From Rhodospirillaceae bacterium (lineage in GTDB: Bacteria > Pseudomonadota > Alphaproteobacteria > Rhodospirillales > JABHCV01), in NCBI GenBank assembly GCA_018662005.1, contig JABJHA010000033.1, positions 1 through 53,678 of the forward strand: DNA of 53,678 nt, read 5' to 3'. This document shows, in pieces, positions 25,773 through 34,695 of the stretch. The stretch's first letter is position 1. The number at the start of each line of letters is the position of its first letter. Both the position numbers and the translations under genes were made by a program. Below the pieces are notes generated by a model. It had not been told where the DNA came from, ran no database searches, and was given only the letters and a program-made list of their open reading frames with translations.

Positions 25773-27121
25773 TACTGTTTCTGATTGTCCAGGGCATGAA
25801 GAATATCCTGGGCTTGCATCCAACCGATAGATCCTTGTTTCAGCAACCCGGCGGCGCGCTCGGCGTGAAATCTTGCGTCAGCTGGTTTATTGGTCAGCAA
25901 TGCTGCCTCCCCAAGGGCCAGTGAACTTTCACCCCGTTTGCCCATTTTCCCATAGGCCGTACCCAGCAACCGCCAAGTGAAGGGGTCTGTGCTATCTGCG
26001 CCTGTGGCAATCAGAAGATTTGAAACGGCCCTTTCAAGTTGTTCCGGGTCACCAACTTCCAGTTGTACCTGACCCAGAGAACGCCGCAGCAAGGCGGAAC
26101 CCGGGGCCAGAAACGCCGCTTTTTCATAGTAAGGGAGTGATTCGGAGATGCGGCCATTTTCAAACAGCATCTGACCTTTGAGTTCCTGAAAATAAGGATC
26201 GGCGGGTCGCTCTGCTATCAAACCATCAATCAGGGGGATCGCCCGTTCCAGGTCAGGTCGCCTGTAGTAGGCAATAGCCCGCGCATAACGCGCCTCAAGG
26301 CTTGGATCGTCCTCTTTATAGGTGCGCAGGGTTCGTGATACGGGATTAAGGAAAGCTTCAAGTTTGGCTTTCATACGACCATGGCGTTCCTCGAATCCCG
26401 GTGGCTCCGGCCTATCGGTATTGGGTGAGCGGAGGATAAAATTTTCGACCGCAACTTTACGTTCGCGGGTGAGCGGGTGAGAGCGGTAATAGGGATCCTG
26501 ACGGGTCACACTCAACAATTCCTGATCACCAAGAATTTCAAAAAATTCCAGCATCCCGTTTGCCGACTGCTGTGTTGCATCAAGAAAGCGCATGGCCGCA
26601 GCATCAGCAGCGCTTTCCTGAGTGCGGCTGTATTGCAGGAAGTTCCGTGTCCCCATCTGTTGACCACCGGCGATGATCGCTGAACCGACATCACCGCGAC
26701 CGCTCATGACCGCGACACCACCCAGCACCATCGCCAGAATACTGGCCGCTGAGCTCTTTTTCATGGCGTCACGGGTACGCGAAAGGTGACCACCGGCGAT
26801 ATGGCCGGTTTCATGGGCAATAACGCCAATGACCTGCCCGGCATTCTGACTGCGAATTAAAAGTCCGGTGTTAAGGAACAATTTTTGACCGCCGGCAACA
26901 AAGGCATTCAGGGTCTTGTCGTTGACAAGGTAAATGTTAATAGCCGAAGGTTCCAAACCCGCTGCCTGGAATAGTGGCGTTGCGTAGACACGAATGGTAT
27001 TTTCTATTTCCGCATCGCGAACAAACGACAACTTCCGGGCTTCGGCTTTTGCTGGTACAAAACTCGTAAGGGCCAGACACAGAAGTAACATCAACAACCT
27101 GAAGGTAATTGACGGACGCAT
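25772..27121 (-). CDS. Periplasmic M48 metalloprotease with TPRs (BepA-like)
   Basis: A 449-residue protein. A signal peptide (MRPSITFRLLMLLLCLALTS, cleaved near AKAEA) is followed by an M48 zinc protease domain with HETGH (His103, Glu104, His107) and third ligand Glu169 (RTQESAADAAA). The C-terminal half holds TPR-type helices. E. coli BepA of the same layout assists or degrades stalled outer-membrane proteins such as LptD. I prefer the ATG at 27121, which gives a normal signal length. An ATG at 27154 is open. Its stop overlaps the DUF3047 gene start. Confidence 0.9.
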   Translation of the reverse strand: MRPSITFRLLMLLLCLALTSFVPAKAEARKLSFVRDAEIENTIRVYATPLFQAAGLEPSAINIYLVNDKTLNAFVAGGQKLFLNTGLLIRSQNAGQVIGVIAHETGHIAGGHLSRTRDAMKKSSAASILAMVLGGVAVMSGRGDVGSAIIAGGQQMGTRNFLQYSRTQESAADAAAMRFLDATQQSANGMLEFFEILGDQELLSVTRQDPYYRSHPLTRERKVAVENFILRSPNTDRPEPPGFEERHGRMKAKLEAFLNPVSRTLRTYKEDDPSLEARYARAIAYYRRPDLERAIPLIDGLIAERPADPYFQELKGQMLFENGRISESLPYYEKAAFLAPGSALLRRSLGQVQLEVGDPEQLERAVSNLLIATGADSTDPFTWRLLGTAYGKMGKRGESSLALGEAALLTNKPADARFHAERAAGLLKQGSIGWMQAQDILHALDNQKQ

Positions 27122-27197
27122 GATTTTTAAAAGACCAAAAAATATTGTCATCACTGCAAAAGGTAGTGATCACCGCCGTTGCAGTCAATTCAAGGGT

Positions 27198-28835
27198 ATG
27201 GGTGCGCTGCTGTTGGCATCATTGCTGACACTGACAGGATGTGAATCTATAAACCAATTCAGCGATGATCTGGTTGAACTGGGTAGAGGCGCTGTGCAAT
27301 TTGACACCTTTGACCCGGAAAGTTTCAAAGGCGGCCTGGCAACTGATGAGCCCCATGCCGCACTGGCTGGCCGGGATGTTCTGGAAGCTGGCGGCAATGC
27401 CGTTGACGCGGCCACAGCCATCTATTTCAATCTGGCGGTCACCATGCCCTCTACGGCCGGACTTGGTGGTGGCGGGGTTTGCATTGTTCATGACGCCCAG
27501 AGCAATGAAACAAAGGTTCTTCAATTTCTGGCCAAGGCCGGGCAAAACGATAATCAAGGCAGACGCGCCAATGCGGTGGCCGCGAATCTGGCTGGATTTC
27601 ATGCCCTTCACGCCCGTTACGGACGCCTGCCCTGGGCCCAGCTTGTTGCCCCGGCTGAAGGTTTGGCCCGTTTTGGTGTTAAAGTTTCACGCGCCTTTTC
27701 TCATGACCTGAAAAAAATTGGCGACGCCCTGCTGGTCGAGCCCGACGCGCGCCGGATTTTTGGACGACCGGTCGTTGGTGGTTTGTTGCAAGAAGGCGAT
27801 AAGTGGATACAACCGAATCTGGCTAACGTGCTTGGCAGTATTCGGGAAAGTGGCGCAGCGGCCCTGTATCGCCAACCCGGGGCCGATAACTTCGCCGCCG
27901 CCGTCAACGCTGGTGGCGGGGCGCTAAGCGCCAGTGATCTGATAAATTTCAAGCCGGTATGGCGCAACCCGATCCAGGTGCCCCTGGGTGACATTTCTGT
28001 TCATTTCGCTCCGCCCCCTGCTGCCGGGGGCGCCGTTGCTGCCGAAATGCTGGCGATGATGCTGGACAACCGGCGCTTCAATGAAAGTCCGCCCGATGTG
28101 CGGCCTCATCTGATCATCGAAACGGCTATCCGGGCTTACGGTGACCGTAGCCGCTGGATGCGTCCTGACGGTGAAAGTTCCGTTGAATCATTCGACCTTG
28201 TCTCGGCATCCCGGTTAGCGCCGCTGATGAGCACCTACAACCCGGACAGCCATGTTCCCGCAAGCTCGCTAAACCCTGCTCCTGTTGAAATGCGCGAAGA
28301 TCCTTCGGCGACGACCTTTGCCGTCATGGATGGCGACGGCGCGGGTATTGCCTGCGCCTTGACCATGAATGGACTGTTTGGCAACGGACTGATCGCCAAA
28401 GGTAGCGGTATTTTAATGGCTGCAGCGCCGGGAAGCGGAGGCCGGGGCCCTGTTTCTTTGGGACCCATGCTGGCTGTCGATCACTTTACCAACGATTTCT
28501 TTTTTGCCGGCGCTGCCGCGGGCGGGGTTACGGCGCCAACCTCTTTGATATCGGTAGCCATGTCCACTGCTGTCAATGTGGAGGGTCTTGAAAGCGCCAT
28601 GCAGGCCAAGCGCCTGCATAACAGTGGCAACCCGGATATTGTCTATTACGAACAAGGTTATGACGAAGCCGCTATTGAAGTTTTAATCAGCAAAGGCCAT
28701 ACGGTTGCCGCGACGCCTTCATTGGGAAGGGTCAATGCTGTCGGCTGCCTGCAGGGCCTTCCTTTTGACCCCAACAGTTGCGAAGCGGTCACCGACCCCA
28801 GGGGATACGGCCTGGGCTTGAAGATCGACCAATAA
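27198..28835 (+). CDS. Gamma-glutamyltransferase-like Ntn-hydrolase lipoprotein, atypical
   Basis: A 545-residue protein with a lipobox (MGALLLASLLTLTGC, Cys15). The body follows the GGT fold: 'GGNAVDAATAIYFNLAV', 'TAGLGGGGVCIVHD', and the self-processing nucleophile Thr372 in 'ATTFAVMDGDG'. The conserved Arg of 'DFRE-AP' (Arg114 in E. coli GGT), which holds the glutamate carboxylate, is replaced in 'LQFLAKAG', and the Asp-rich 'MDDFS' loop is missing after 'GSGILM'. Self-cleavage looks possible, but normal glutamate recognition does not. I start at 27198. An ATG at 27120 would overlap the divergent protease start. Confidence 0.8.
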   Translation: MGALLLASLLTLTGCESINQFSDDLVELGRGAVQFDTFDPESFKGGLATDEPHAALAGRDVLEAGGNAVDAATAIYFNLAVTMPSTAGLGGGGVCIVHDAQSNETKVLQFLAKAGQNDNQGRRANAVAANLAGFHALHARYGRLPWAQLVAPAEGLARFGVKVSRAFSHDLKKIGDALLVEPDARRIFGRPVVGGLLQEGDKWIQPNLANVLGSIRESGAAALYRQPGADNFAAAVNAGGGALSASDLINFKPVWRNPIQVPLGDISVHFAPPPAAGGAVAAEMLAMMLDNRRFNESPPDVRPHLIIETAIRAYGDRSRWMRPDGESSVESFDLVSASRLAPLMSTYNPDSHVPASSLNPAPVEMREDPSATTFAVMDGDGAGIACALTMNGLFGNGLIAKGSGILMAAAPGSGGRGPVSLGPMLAVDHFTNDFFFAGAAAGGVTAPTSLISVAMSTAVNVEGLESAMQAKRLHNSGNPDIVYYEQGYDEAAIEVLISKGHTVAATPSLGRVNAVGCLQGLPFDPNSCEAVTDPRGYGLGLKIDQ

Positions 28836-28839
28836 CCCA

Positions 28840-29988
28840 ATGGCCTTAAAGACTGCAAAACGCGGGACCATACCGCCGTTTATTGTCATGGACGTCATGG
28901 CGGCGGCCAGCGAGCGCGAAGCGTCGGGAAAAGATGTTCTTCATATGGAAGTTGGCCAACCCGGCACACCGGCCCCAGGCATGGTGCGTGACGCGGCACG
29001 CACCGCCCTTGATAATGATCGCATTGGCTACACCCTTGCCCTTGGCATCCCGCCTTTACGCAAGCGCCTGTCGCAGCACTACAAGGACATGTACGGCCTT
29101 GACGTGACAAGCGACCGGATGGTCGTCACGACCGGTTCTTCGGGTGCTTTTGTGGTTTCTTTCTTAAGCGTATTTGACAGTGGCGACCGGGTTGCCCTGG
29201 CTGATCCAGGTTATCCTGCTTACCGCAATATTTTGAAATCTCTGGGTATTGAAGTCGTGGGTATTCCGGTCGGTCCCGAAACCAACTTTCAACCGACGCC
29301 TGACGTCCTTGAAAATATCGAAGGTGACCTGGACGGCCTGATTATCGCCAGCCCGTCAAATCCGACAGGTACAATGATCGCCCGGGACGAAATGATAGCG
29401 CTTGTCCAATACTGCAAAGAGCACGGCATCCGACTGATTTCAGATGAAATTTATCACGGTGTAACATATGAAAATGCAGCCTGCTCGGCGCTTGAATTCA
29501 GCGATGACGCGATCATCATCAACAGTTTTTCAAAATATTTTTCAATGACCGGTTGGCGGTTGGGATGGATGGTGGTGCCGGAATCCTTGCTGCGTTCGGT
29601 AGAGTGCCTGTCACAAAACCTGTTCATATCGCCACCGACATTATCTCAACTGGCAGGTGTTGCGGCCTTCGATTGTTACGAAGAACTGGATGGACTTGTC
29701 GCCAATTACAAACGCAATCGGGATCTGTTGCTGGAAATGTTGCCAAAAGCCGGGTTCGACAAATTGTCTCAGGCGGAGGGCGCCTTTTATTTGTATGCAG
29801 ATGTCGCCCATCTGACCAATGACAGTGAAGAATTTTGCCGCCGCTGCCTGGCCGAAACCGGGGTCGCCATTACACCGGGTATCGACTTTGATCCCCAGCG
29901 CGGCAACCGTACCGTCCGTTTTTCTTTCGCCGGTCCCTATGAAGAAATGGCCGAAGCCGCCAAACGCCTGATCGACTGGAAGCGTTAG
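28840..29988 (+). CDS. Class I/II PLP-dependent aminotransferase
   Basis: A 382-residue fold-type I aminotransferase. 'SPSNPTGTMI' is the substrate/PLP loop, 'ISDEIYHGVTYE' holds the PLP aspartate and tyrosine, 'NSFSKYFSMTGWRLGW' contains the Schiff-base lysine, and 'RVRFSFAG'-type Arg near the C-terminus ('RTVRFSFAGPYEEM') binds the substrate carboxylate. Close to aspartate or aromatic aminotransferases, but specificity is uncertain. It begins four bases after the GGT-like gene, so the two are probably one transcript. Confidence 0.92.
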   Translation: MALKTAKRGTIPPFIVMDVMAAASEREASGKDVLHMEVGQPGTPAPGMVRDAARTALDNDRIGYTLALGIPPLRKRLSQHYKDMYGLDVTSDRMVVTTGSSGAFVVSFLSVFDSGDRVALADPGYPAYRNILKSLGIEVVGIPVGPETNFQPTPDVLENIEGDLDGLIIASPSNPTGTMIARDEMIALVQYCKEHGIRLISDEIYHGVTYENAACSALEFSDDAIIINSFSKYFSMTGWRLGWMVVPESLLRSVECLSQNLFISPPTLSQLAGVAAFDCYEELDGLVANYKRNRDLLLEMLPKAGFDKLSQAEGAFYLYADVAHLTNDSEEFCRRCLAETGVAITPGIDFDPQRGNRTVRFSFAGPYEEMAEAAKRLIDWKR

Positions 29989-30126
29989 GGAGACGAATTA
30001 ACAGGGGAATTTGTCATCAGCCCCCAAACCATACTGTTTTCGAGTCTGTCAGAGCCTTTCCGTCCTATTTTGGATCAGGAATGTCCGATGGTGCCTCTTA
30101 TGTAATATGGCGCTTCCTGGGAAGGA

Positions 30127-30300
30127 TCAATTGTTACGCGGGCCTTTTTCCTGATGAGATTTCTTTATCTCGTCAAGAGGAACATCGCGTTTTGTCCGGT
30201 CTCTGTCTTTGTTTCTTTTCTGGTTGCTTTTCCAGCCATCCTCGACGTCTTTATCCCCTTTGGGGTTACGATTTTTCTTTTTCGTATAATCGATTGCCAT
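30127..30300 (-). CDS. Small highly charged protein, 57 residues
   Basis: Reading frame beginning MAIDYTKKKNRNPKGDKDVE, continuing with a Lys/Arg/Asp-rich middle and ending IKKSHQEKGPRNN. GGAGGA seven bases before the ATG is one of the best ribosome-binding sites in the window. The protein lacks hydrophobic segments, is probably disordered, and could bind nucleic acid or ribosomes. It sits about 190 bases downstream of rne on the same strand and has its own leader. The surrounding 29989-30126 and 30301-30491 hold no other gene that I can see. An imperfect palindrome lies at about 30318-30331. Family not recognised. Confidence 0.65.
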   Translation of the reverse strand: MAIDYTKKKNRNPKGDKDVEDGWKSNQKRNKDRDRTKRDVPLDEIKKSHQEKGPRNN

Positions 30301-30491
30301 AACTCAATCCTCCTCTCTTGATCCATCGAGAAGATCCAATAGTTATTTACACACGCTTGGGTAGTGTAGCATTTTTTCCCGATTAAAAGAATGCCGAATG
30401 GACTTTCAATGATTGATGACGCCTTTTGGCGGAAGTTTATTCGGCTGCATGCTATCTCTCGCTGTCGGGTAAGGACCATCAGGGAATGGCC

Positions 30492-32981
30492 CTAGCGCCG
30501 CCACCAACCGCTTTTTGGTTTTTCTTTGGTCGTCGGTTCGCTATTACCAATATTTATGACCGTTGTTTTTGCCGCTTCGGCAACCAATTTAGGATCAAGA
30601 TCAATCTCTTCGGATATCTTGTCTTCCTGTTTGGCTACCGATGCCTTCTTGCGAGGACGACGGGTGCGTTTCGGCTTCTCTTCTTTCGCCATTTCCACGG
30701 ATTCGGCGGCAGCACTCTCAACGGGAGTTTCAGCAACCTTGTCGTCGGTGTTGACTGTAGGCGTGTCTGAATCGACAGCGGCTTTTTTGGCACGACTGCG
30801 TCGGCGAGCCGGTTTTTTGGCCGGTTTTTCTTCTTCTGATGCAGCGGTTTCGGGTTCAGCCGTTACAATTTCAGGGCTTGAAGTATCAGAATCGGTTAAA
30901 ATTTCAGAATTCGTTGAGGATTCTTCACTGGCAACCTGTTCTTCACTACGCCCGCGACGGCGACGCCCACCACGTTTGCCACGACGGCGACGCTTAGGGG
31001 CCTTGTTCTCTTCGCTGTCATCATCCTTTGAAACCGCCTGGGCAGCATCAACCTGATCGCTTCCCGCCTCACTGGCAGTTGCATCCTGGCCTTCCTTGGT
31101 TCTGGCTTCGCCATCACTTGAGTTGCGGCGACGGGGACGGCGACGACGTTTACTCGGTTTTTCATCGGCCTTGGTGTCACCGGCAATAACGTTGGGGCTG
31201 ACCGCTTCGATTTTACCCGAAGCCCCTACCCGTTCAATTCTAAGGTCGGGCGGGATCAGGGATTCATCGGCGGTAACGACAATGGAAATGTCAGTATCTT
31301 GTTCAATACTGGTCAATGCCGGCCGTTTTTGATTGAGGATGTACAGGGCAACTGCCGTCGGCACGTGAACAATAAGTTCTTTGGCATGTTTGCGATTTGC
31401 TTCTTCCTGAATCGCGCGCAGAGCCACCAGGGCAGCAGAATCCGTCGAGCGGCGAATACCGGTGCCACCGCAGTAAGGGCAGGGCTCCGAACTGGTTTCG
31501 ATCAGCGACATCCTGAGCCGTTGACGCGACAATTCAAGCAACCCAAACGGGCTGATACGACCTATTTGAATGCGGGCGCGGTCATTGCGCATGGCATCTT
31601 TCAGGCGCTTTTCGACTTGCGTGTTATTACGCGTCACATCCATGTCGATAAAATCGATAACGATCAAACCGGCAAGGTCACGAAGGCGCAATTGCCGGGC
31701 AATTTCTTCAGCGGCTTCAAGATTGGTCTTGAAGGCAGTTTCTTCGATGTTGCGCTCACGTGTCGAGCGGCCCGAGTTGACGTCAATGGAAACCAGCGCC
31801 TCGGTAGGGTTGATGACGATATAAGCGCCGGATTTCATCTGCACTTCAGGTGAATGAATGGCGTCGAGCTGACTTTCAACCTGATAGTTCTGGAAAATCG
31901 GTTCCGTTGACTCGCTGTAGGGCTGAACACGCTTGGCGTGGCTCGGTATCAAAAGTTTTATAAAATCCTTGGCCAGTCGGTAACCGGCTTCACCGGCAAC
32001 AATAATTTCCGAAATATCACCCGTATACAGATCCCTTATTGAACGTTTGATCAGGTTGCCTTCTTCGTGGACGAGCGAGGGTGCCGTCGATTCCAGGGTC
32101 AAATCCCTGACGCTGTCCCACAAGCGTACCAGATATTCATAATCGCGTTTGATTTCCGCCTTGGAACGCTTCGTGCCAGCGGTTCGGACGATCACCGCCA
32201 TGCCTTCAGGAATTTTCAAACCAGTCAGTATGGTCTTCAAATGCTTGCGGTCTGCACCGTTGGTGATCTTGCGCGAAATACCGCCGCCCCTGGCGGTGTT
32301 GGGCATCAGCACACAATAACGACCGGCCAGTGAAATATATGTGGTCAGGGCAGCACCTTTGTTGCCCCGCTCCTCTTTTACCACCTGGATCAACAGTATC
32401 TGGCGACGCTTGATGACTTCCTGGATTTTATAGTTACGATAGTTGAGAACACGTCGTTTTGGACGAGCATCTTCGCTATCGTCTCCACCCAGCGTTTCGA
32501 CACCCTTGCGGGACGGTTTAGGTGCGCCGACTTCCTCGTCGCCGTCATCATTCACATTGTCGTTAGCGCCCTCGTCCGCAGTCGCAGCAAGGCCGGCGGC
32601 AGCTTCTTCAACGGGTTCATCAGGCTGTTCCGCCTCGTCCTCGGCAGGGGCTTCACCTGCGTTGTCCTCGGACGCTTCATCCTCGATAGCGGCAGCTTCC
32701 TGGGCAGCCAGCAGAGCCTGACGATCCTCGATGGGAATTTGGTAATAATCGGGGTGAATTTCGCTAAACGACAGGAAACCGTGACGGTTTCCGCCGTAAT
32801 CGACGAAAGCAGCCTGAAGCGACGGTTCGACCCGAATCACTTTAGCGAGATATATATTACCCTTGATTTGCTTGCGGGTGACGGATTCAACATCAAAGTC
32901 TTGAAGGCGATTCCCACTGAGAACCGCGACCCGGGTTTCCTCCGGGTGGGCGGCATCGATAATCATTCTGTTGGTAGACAT
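30492..32981 (-). CDS. rne: Ribonuclease E
   Basis: An 829-residue endoribonuclease that starts mRNA decay and processes rRNA and tRNA. The S1 domain (NIYLAKVIRVEPSLQAAFVDYG) is interrupted near residues 90-170 by a long Glu/Asp-rich insertion, as in alphaproteobacterial RNase E. The catalytic DNase I-like part has 'SIDVNSGRST' and 'DLAGLIVIDFIDMD', and the zinc link is CPYCGGTG. From about residue 570 on, a low-complexity scaffold alternates Arg-rich blocks (KRRRRGKRGGRRRRGR) with acidic Ser/Thr/Glu stretches and would host degradosome partners and RNA. A structured leader lies upstream. Confidence 0.96.
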   Translation of the reverse strand: MSTNRMIIDAAHPEETRVAVLSGNRLQDFDVESVTRKQIKGNIYLAKVIRVEPSLQAAFVDYGGNRHGFLSFSEIHPDYYQIPIEDRQALLAAQEAAAIEDEASEDNAGEAPAEDEAEQPDEPVEEAAAGLAATADEGANDNVNDDGDEEVGAPKPSRKGVETLGGDDSEDARPKRRVLNYRNYKIQEVIKRRQILLIQVVKEERGNKGAALTTYISLAGRYCVLMPNTARGGGISRKITNGADRKHLKTILTGLKIPEGMAVIVRTAGTKRSKAEIKRDYEYLVRLWDSVRDLTLESTAPSLVHEEGNLIKRSIRDLYTGDISEIIVAGEAGYRLAKDFIKLLIPSHAKRVQPYSESTEPIFQNYQVESQLDAIHSPEVQMKSGAYIVINPTEALVSIDVNSGRSTRERNIEETAFKTNLEAAEEIARQLRLRDLAGLIVIDFIDMDVTRNNTQVEKRLKDAMRNDRARIQIGRISPFGLLELSRQRLRMSLIETSSEPCPYCGGTGIRRSTDSAALVALRAIQEEANRKHAKELIVHVPTAVALYILNQKRPALTSIEQDTDISIVVTADESLIPPDLRIERVGASGKIEAVSPNVIAGDTKADEKPSKRRRRPRRRNSSDGEARTKEGQDATASEAGSDQVDAAQAVSKDDDSEENKAPKRRRRGKRGGRRRRGRSEEQVASEESSTNSEILTDSDTSSPEIVTAEPETAASEEEKPAKKPARRRSRAKKAAVDSDTPTVNTDDKVAETPVESAAAESVEMAKEEKPKRTRRPRKKASVAKQEDKISEEIDLDPKLVAEAAKTTVINIGNSEPTTKEKPKSGWWRR

Positions 32982-33339
32982 TTAAATTGGAACTCCATGG
33001 CGTCAGCCCACCTGCGGCATTAAATCCGTTATGGTGATTGACGCTTATTCGTGAAACGCCGGCGGCGCATTCGAACGAATTGGCGCCCGTCGCGAGGGAC
33101 GGTGCTTCCTTCATGAATGTTCGCGCTGCTCTATCCGGCATGAAAAAACTCGTTTTTAACCATTCGTATTGTACTGTGAACAAAGACGGCTCCTGATACC
33201 AGGAGCTATCCCGTCCATATGTTAGTGACTTTAAAGTGTCTTTAAAAGACTGAACACTCAATGTCATGATGTTAACATAACGGTAGGAATTTAGTTCGAC
33301 AATCGTATTGTTGCACTTATCTGGTTAATCGAGGGAATA
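32982..33339 (-). promoter_or_regulatory. Structured leader of rne and rne-amidase intergenic region
   Basis: No gene is visible in these 358 bases between the divergent rne and amidase genes. They contain at least three stable hairpins: 33064-33087 (GGCGCATTCG pairing with CGAAT..GCGCC), 33087-33102 (CCGTC/GACGG) and 33185-33215 (GCTCCTG/CAGGAGC extended by GACGG/CCGTC across a bulge). A U-tract follows on the rne-coding strand. In E. coli a long hairpin-rich rne 5' UTR lets RNase E degrade its own mRNA, and this region has the same layout. I could not settle a promoter. Confidence 0.45.
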
Positions 33340-34551
33340 ATGAGGCGATTGATTATCGCATTGGCGGCTTTAATCCTGTGTCTGGGCGCAGCCGAAACCC
33401 GCGCAGCCGAAGCTGTTGTGACCGACGTGCGCGTTGGTATCCAAGGGAAAATGACCCGCCTGGTTTTTGATTTAACCGACAAAGTCGCTTTTAAAGTCTT
33501 CACCCTGGCCAAACCATACAGGGTCGTTATCGACCTGCCGGAAGTCGGCTGGCGTTTGCCGCCAAGACCATTACCGGGGAATATCGGGTTGCTTCAAAAG
33601 CTCCGTTACGGGTTATTTCAACCCGGCGTGTCGCGAATCGTCCTCGATGTAAACAATCCTCCGACTATTGAAAAAAGTTTTATCCTCAATCCTGAAGGCA
33701 AAAACAGCTATCGGCTGGTCATTGATCTGGGCACCACATCGAAAACCGCCTTCCAGGCCCAACCGAAAACAGCGACACCCAAGGCAACGGTTTCTGCGGC
33801 TCTGTTTTCGCCGCCATCGATCAAGCCAAAACCCGATGTTGTTCCCTATACCCCGGCTAAACGAATCGTCGTTATTGATCCGGGCCATGGTGGCGTCGAT
33901 CCGGGGACGATCGGCATCAGCGGAATTTACGAAAAGCACATCACCCTGGCGATGGCGCGGGAACTTAAAACCCAACTTGAAAAAACCGGGCGTTTCAAAG
34001 TCTCCCTGACCCGCCAGCGCGACATTTTTGTACCCCTGCGCGAACGGGTTATCAGGGCCCGCGATGCTGGCGCAGAACTGTTCCTTTCCGTCCACGCCGA
34101 CGCGATCAAGAACCGCAAAACCCGCGGACTTTCGGTTTATACCTTGTCCGAGCGCGCCTCGGACCGGGAAACGGCGGCATTGGCTGAAAAAGAAAACAAG
34201 GCAGACTTGATTGCCGGCATCAATTTTGCCGATGAAACGCCGGAGATCTCCAATATCCTGATTGATCTGACGCGGCGCGAATCCATGAACCAGTCGGCTA
34301 AATTCGCCATCGGTCTGGTAACCGAATTACGCCGCCAGACAAAAGTTCTCCGCAATACTCACCGTTTCGCCGGCTTTGCCGTTCTCAAAGCACCGGACGT
34401 GCCGTCAGTTTTGATTGAACTGGGTTTCCTGTCCAATCGTAATGACGAAAAAGCCCTAAGGGACAAGAAATACAGGGCCAAGCTGGCCAAAGGAATGGTT
34501 CGCGCTGTCTCCAGCTACTTCAACAATATCGAAGAAGCATACAAAAAATAG
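33340..34551 (+). CDS. amiC: N-acetylmuramoyl-L-alanine amidase with AMIN domain
   Basis: A 403-residue periplasmic enzyme that splits septal peptidoglycan. A signal peptide (MRRLIIALAALILCLGAAET) is followed by an AMIN domain (about 30-140: 'VTDVRVGIQGKMTRLVFDLTD') that targets the septum, a Pro/Lys linker, and an Amidase_3 domain with 'VVIDPGHGGVDPG', Glu in 'GIYEKHITLAMA', 'LFLSVHADA' and 'SVLIELGFLSN' as zinc ligands and catalytic residues. GAGGG lies five bases before the ATG. Penicillin-binding protein 1A follows on the same strand 144 bases later. Confidence 0.94.
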   Translation: MRRLIIALAALILCLGAAETRAAEAVVTDVRVGIQGKMTRLVFDLTDKVAFKVFTLAKPYRVVIDLPEVGWRLPPRPLPGNIGLLQKLRYGLFQPGVSRIVLDVNNPPTIEKSFILNPEGKNSYRLVIDLGTTSKTAFQAQPKTATPKATVSAALFSPPSIKPKPDVVPYTPAKRIVVIDPGHGGVDPGTIGISGIYEKHITLAMARELKTQLEKTGRFKVSLTRQRDIFVPLRERVIRARDAGAELFLSVHADAIKNRKTRGLSVYTLSERASDRETAALAEKENKADLIAGINFADETPEISNILIDLTRRESMNQSAKFAIGLVTELRRQTKVLRNTHRFAGFAVLKAPDVPSVLIELGFLSNRNDEKALRDKKYRAKLAKGMVRAVSSYFNNIEEAYKK

Positions 34552-34695
34552 ACTATTCAGGCCCCTGCCGCCCTACCCCTGACACATTTGAACCCTAGTT
34601 TTCCTGATCATTAAATTTCGGATGTATCGGAATGGGGCCCGGGTACGCTAAGATGAGCAACGTTTTCATGGTTCAAATTCCTTCATATAGGCGCG

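Noticed and set aside
26994-27197. Longer N-terminus for the GGT-like protein
   Set aside because: It would overlap the divergent protease gene and place 43-68 unrelated residues before the lipoprotein signal.
30165-30479. Open frame of 104 codons near the rne 3' end
   Set aside because: It overlaps the 57-residue gene in another frame, has no ribosome-binding site and an unlikely composition. The shorter gene with GGAGGA is preferred.
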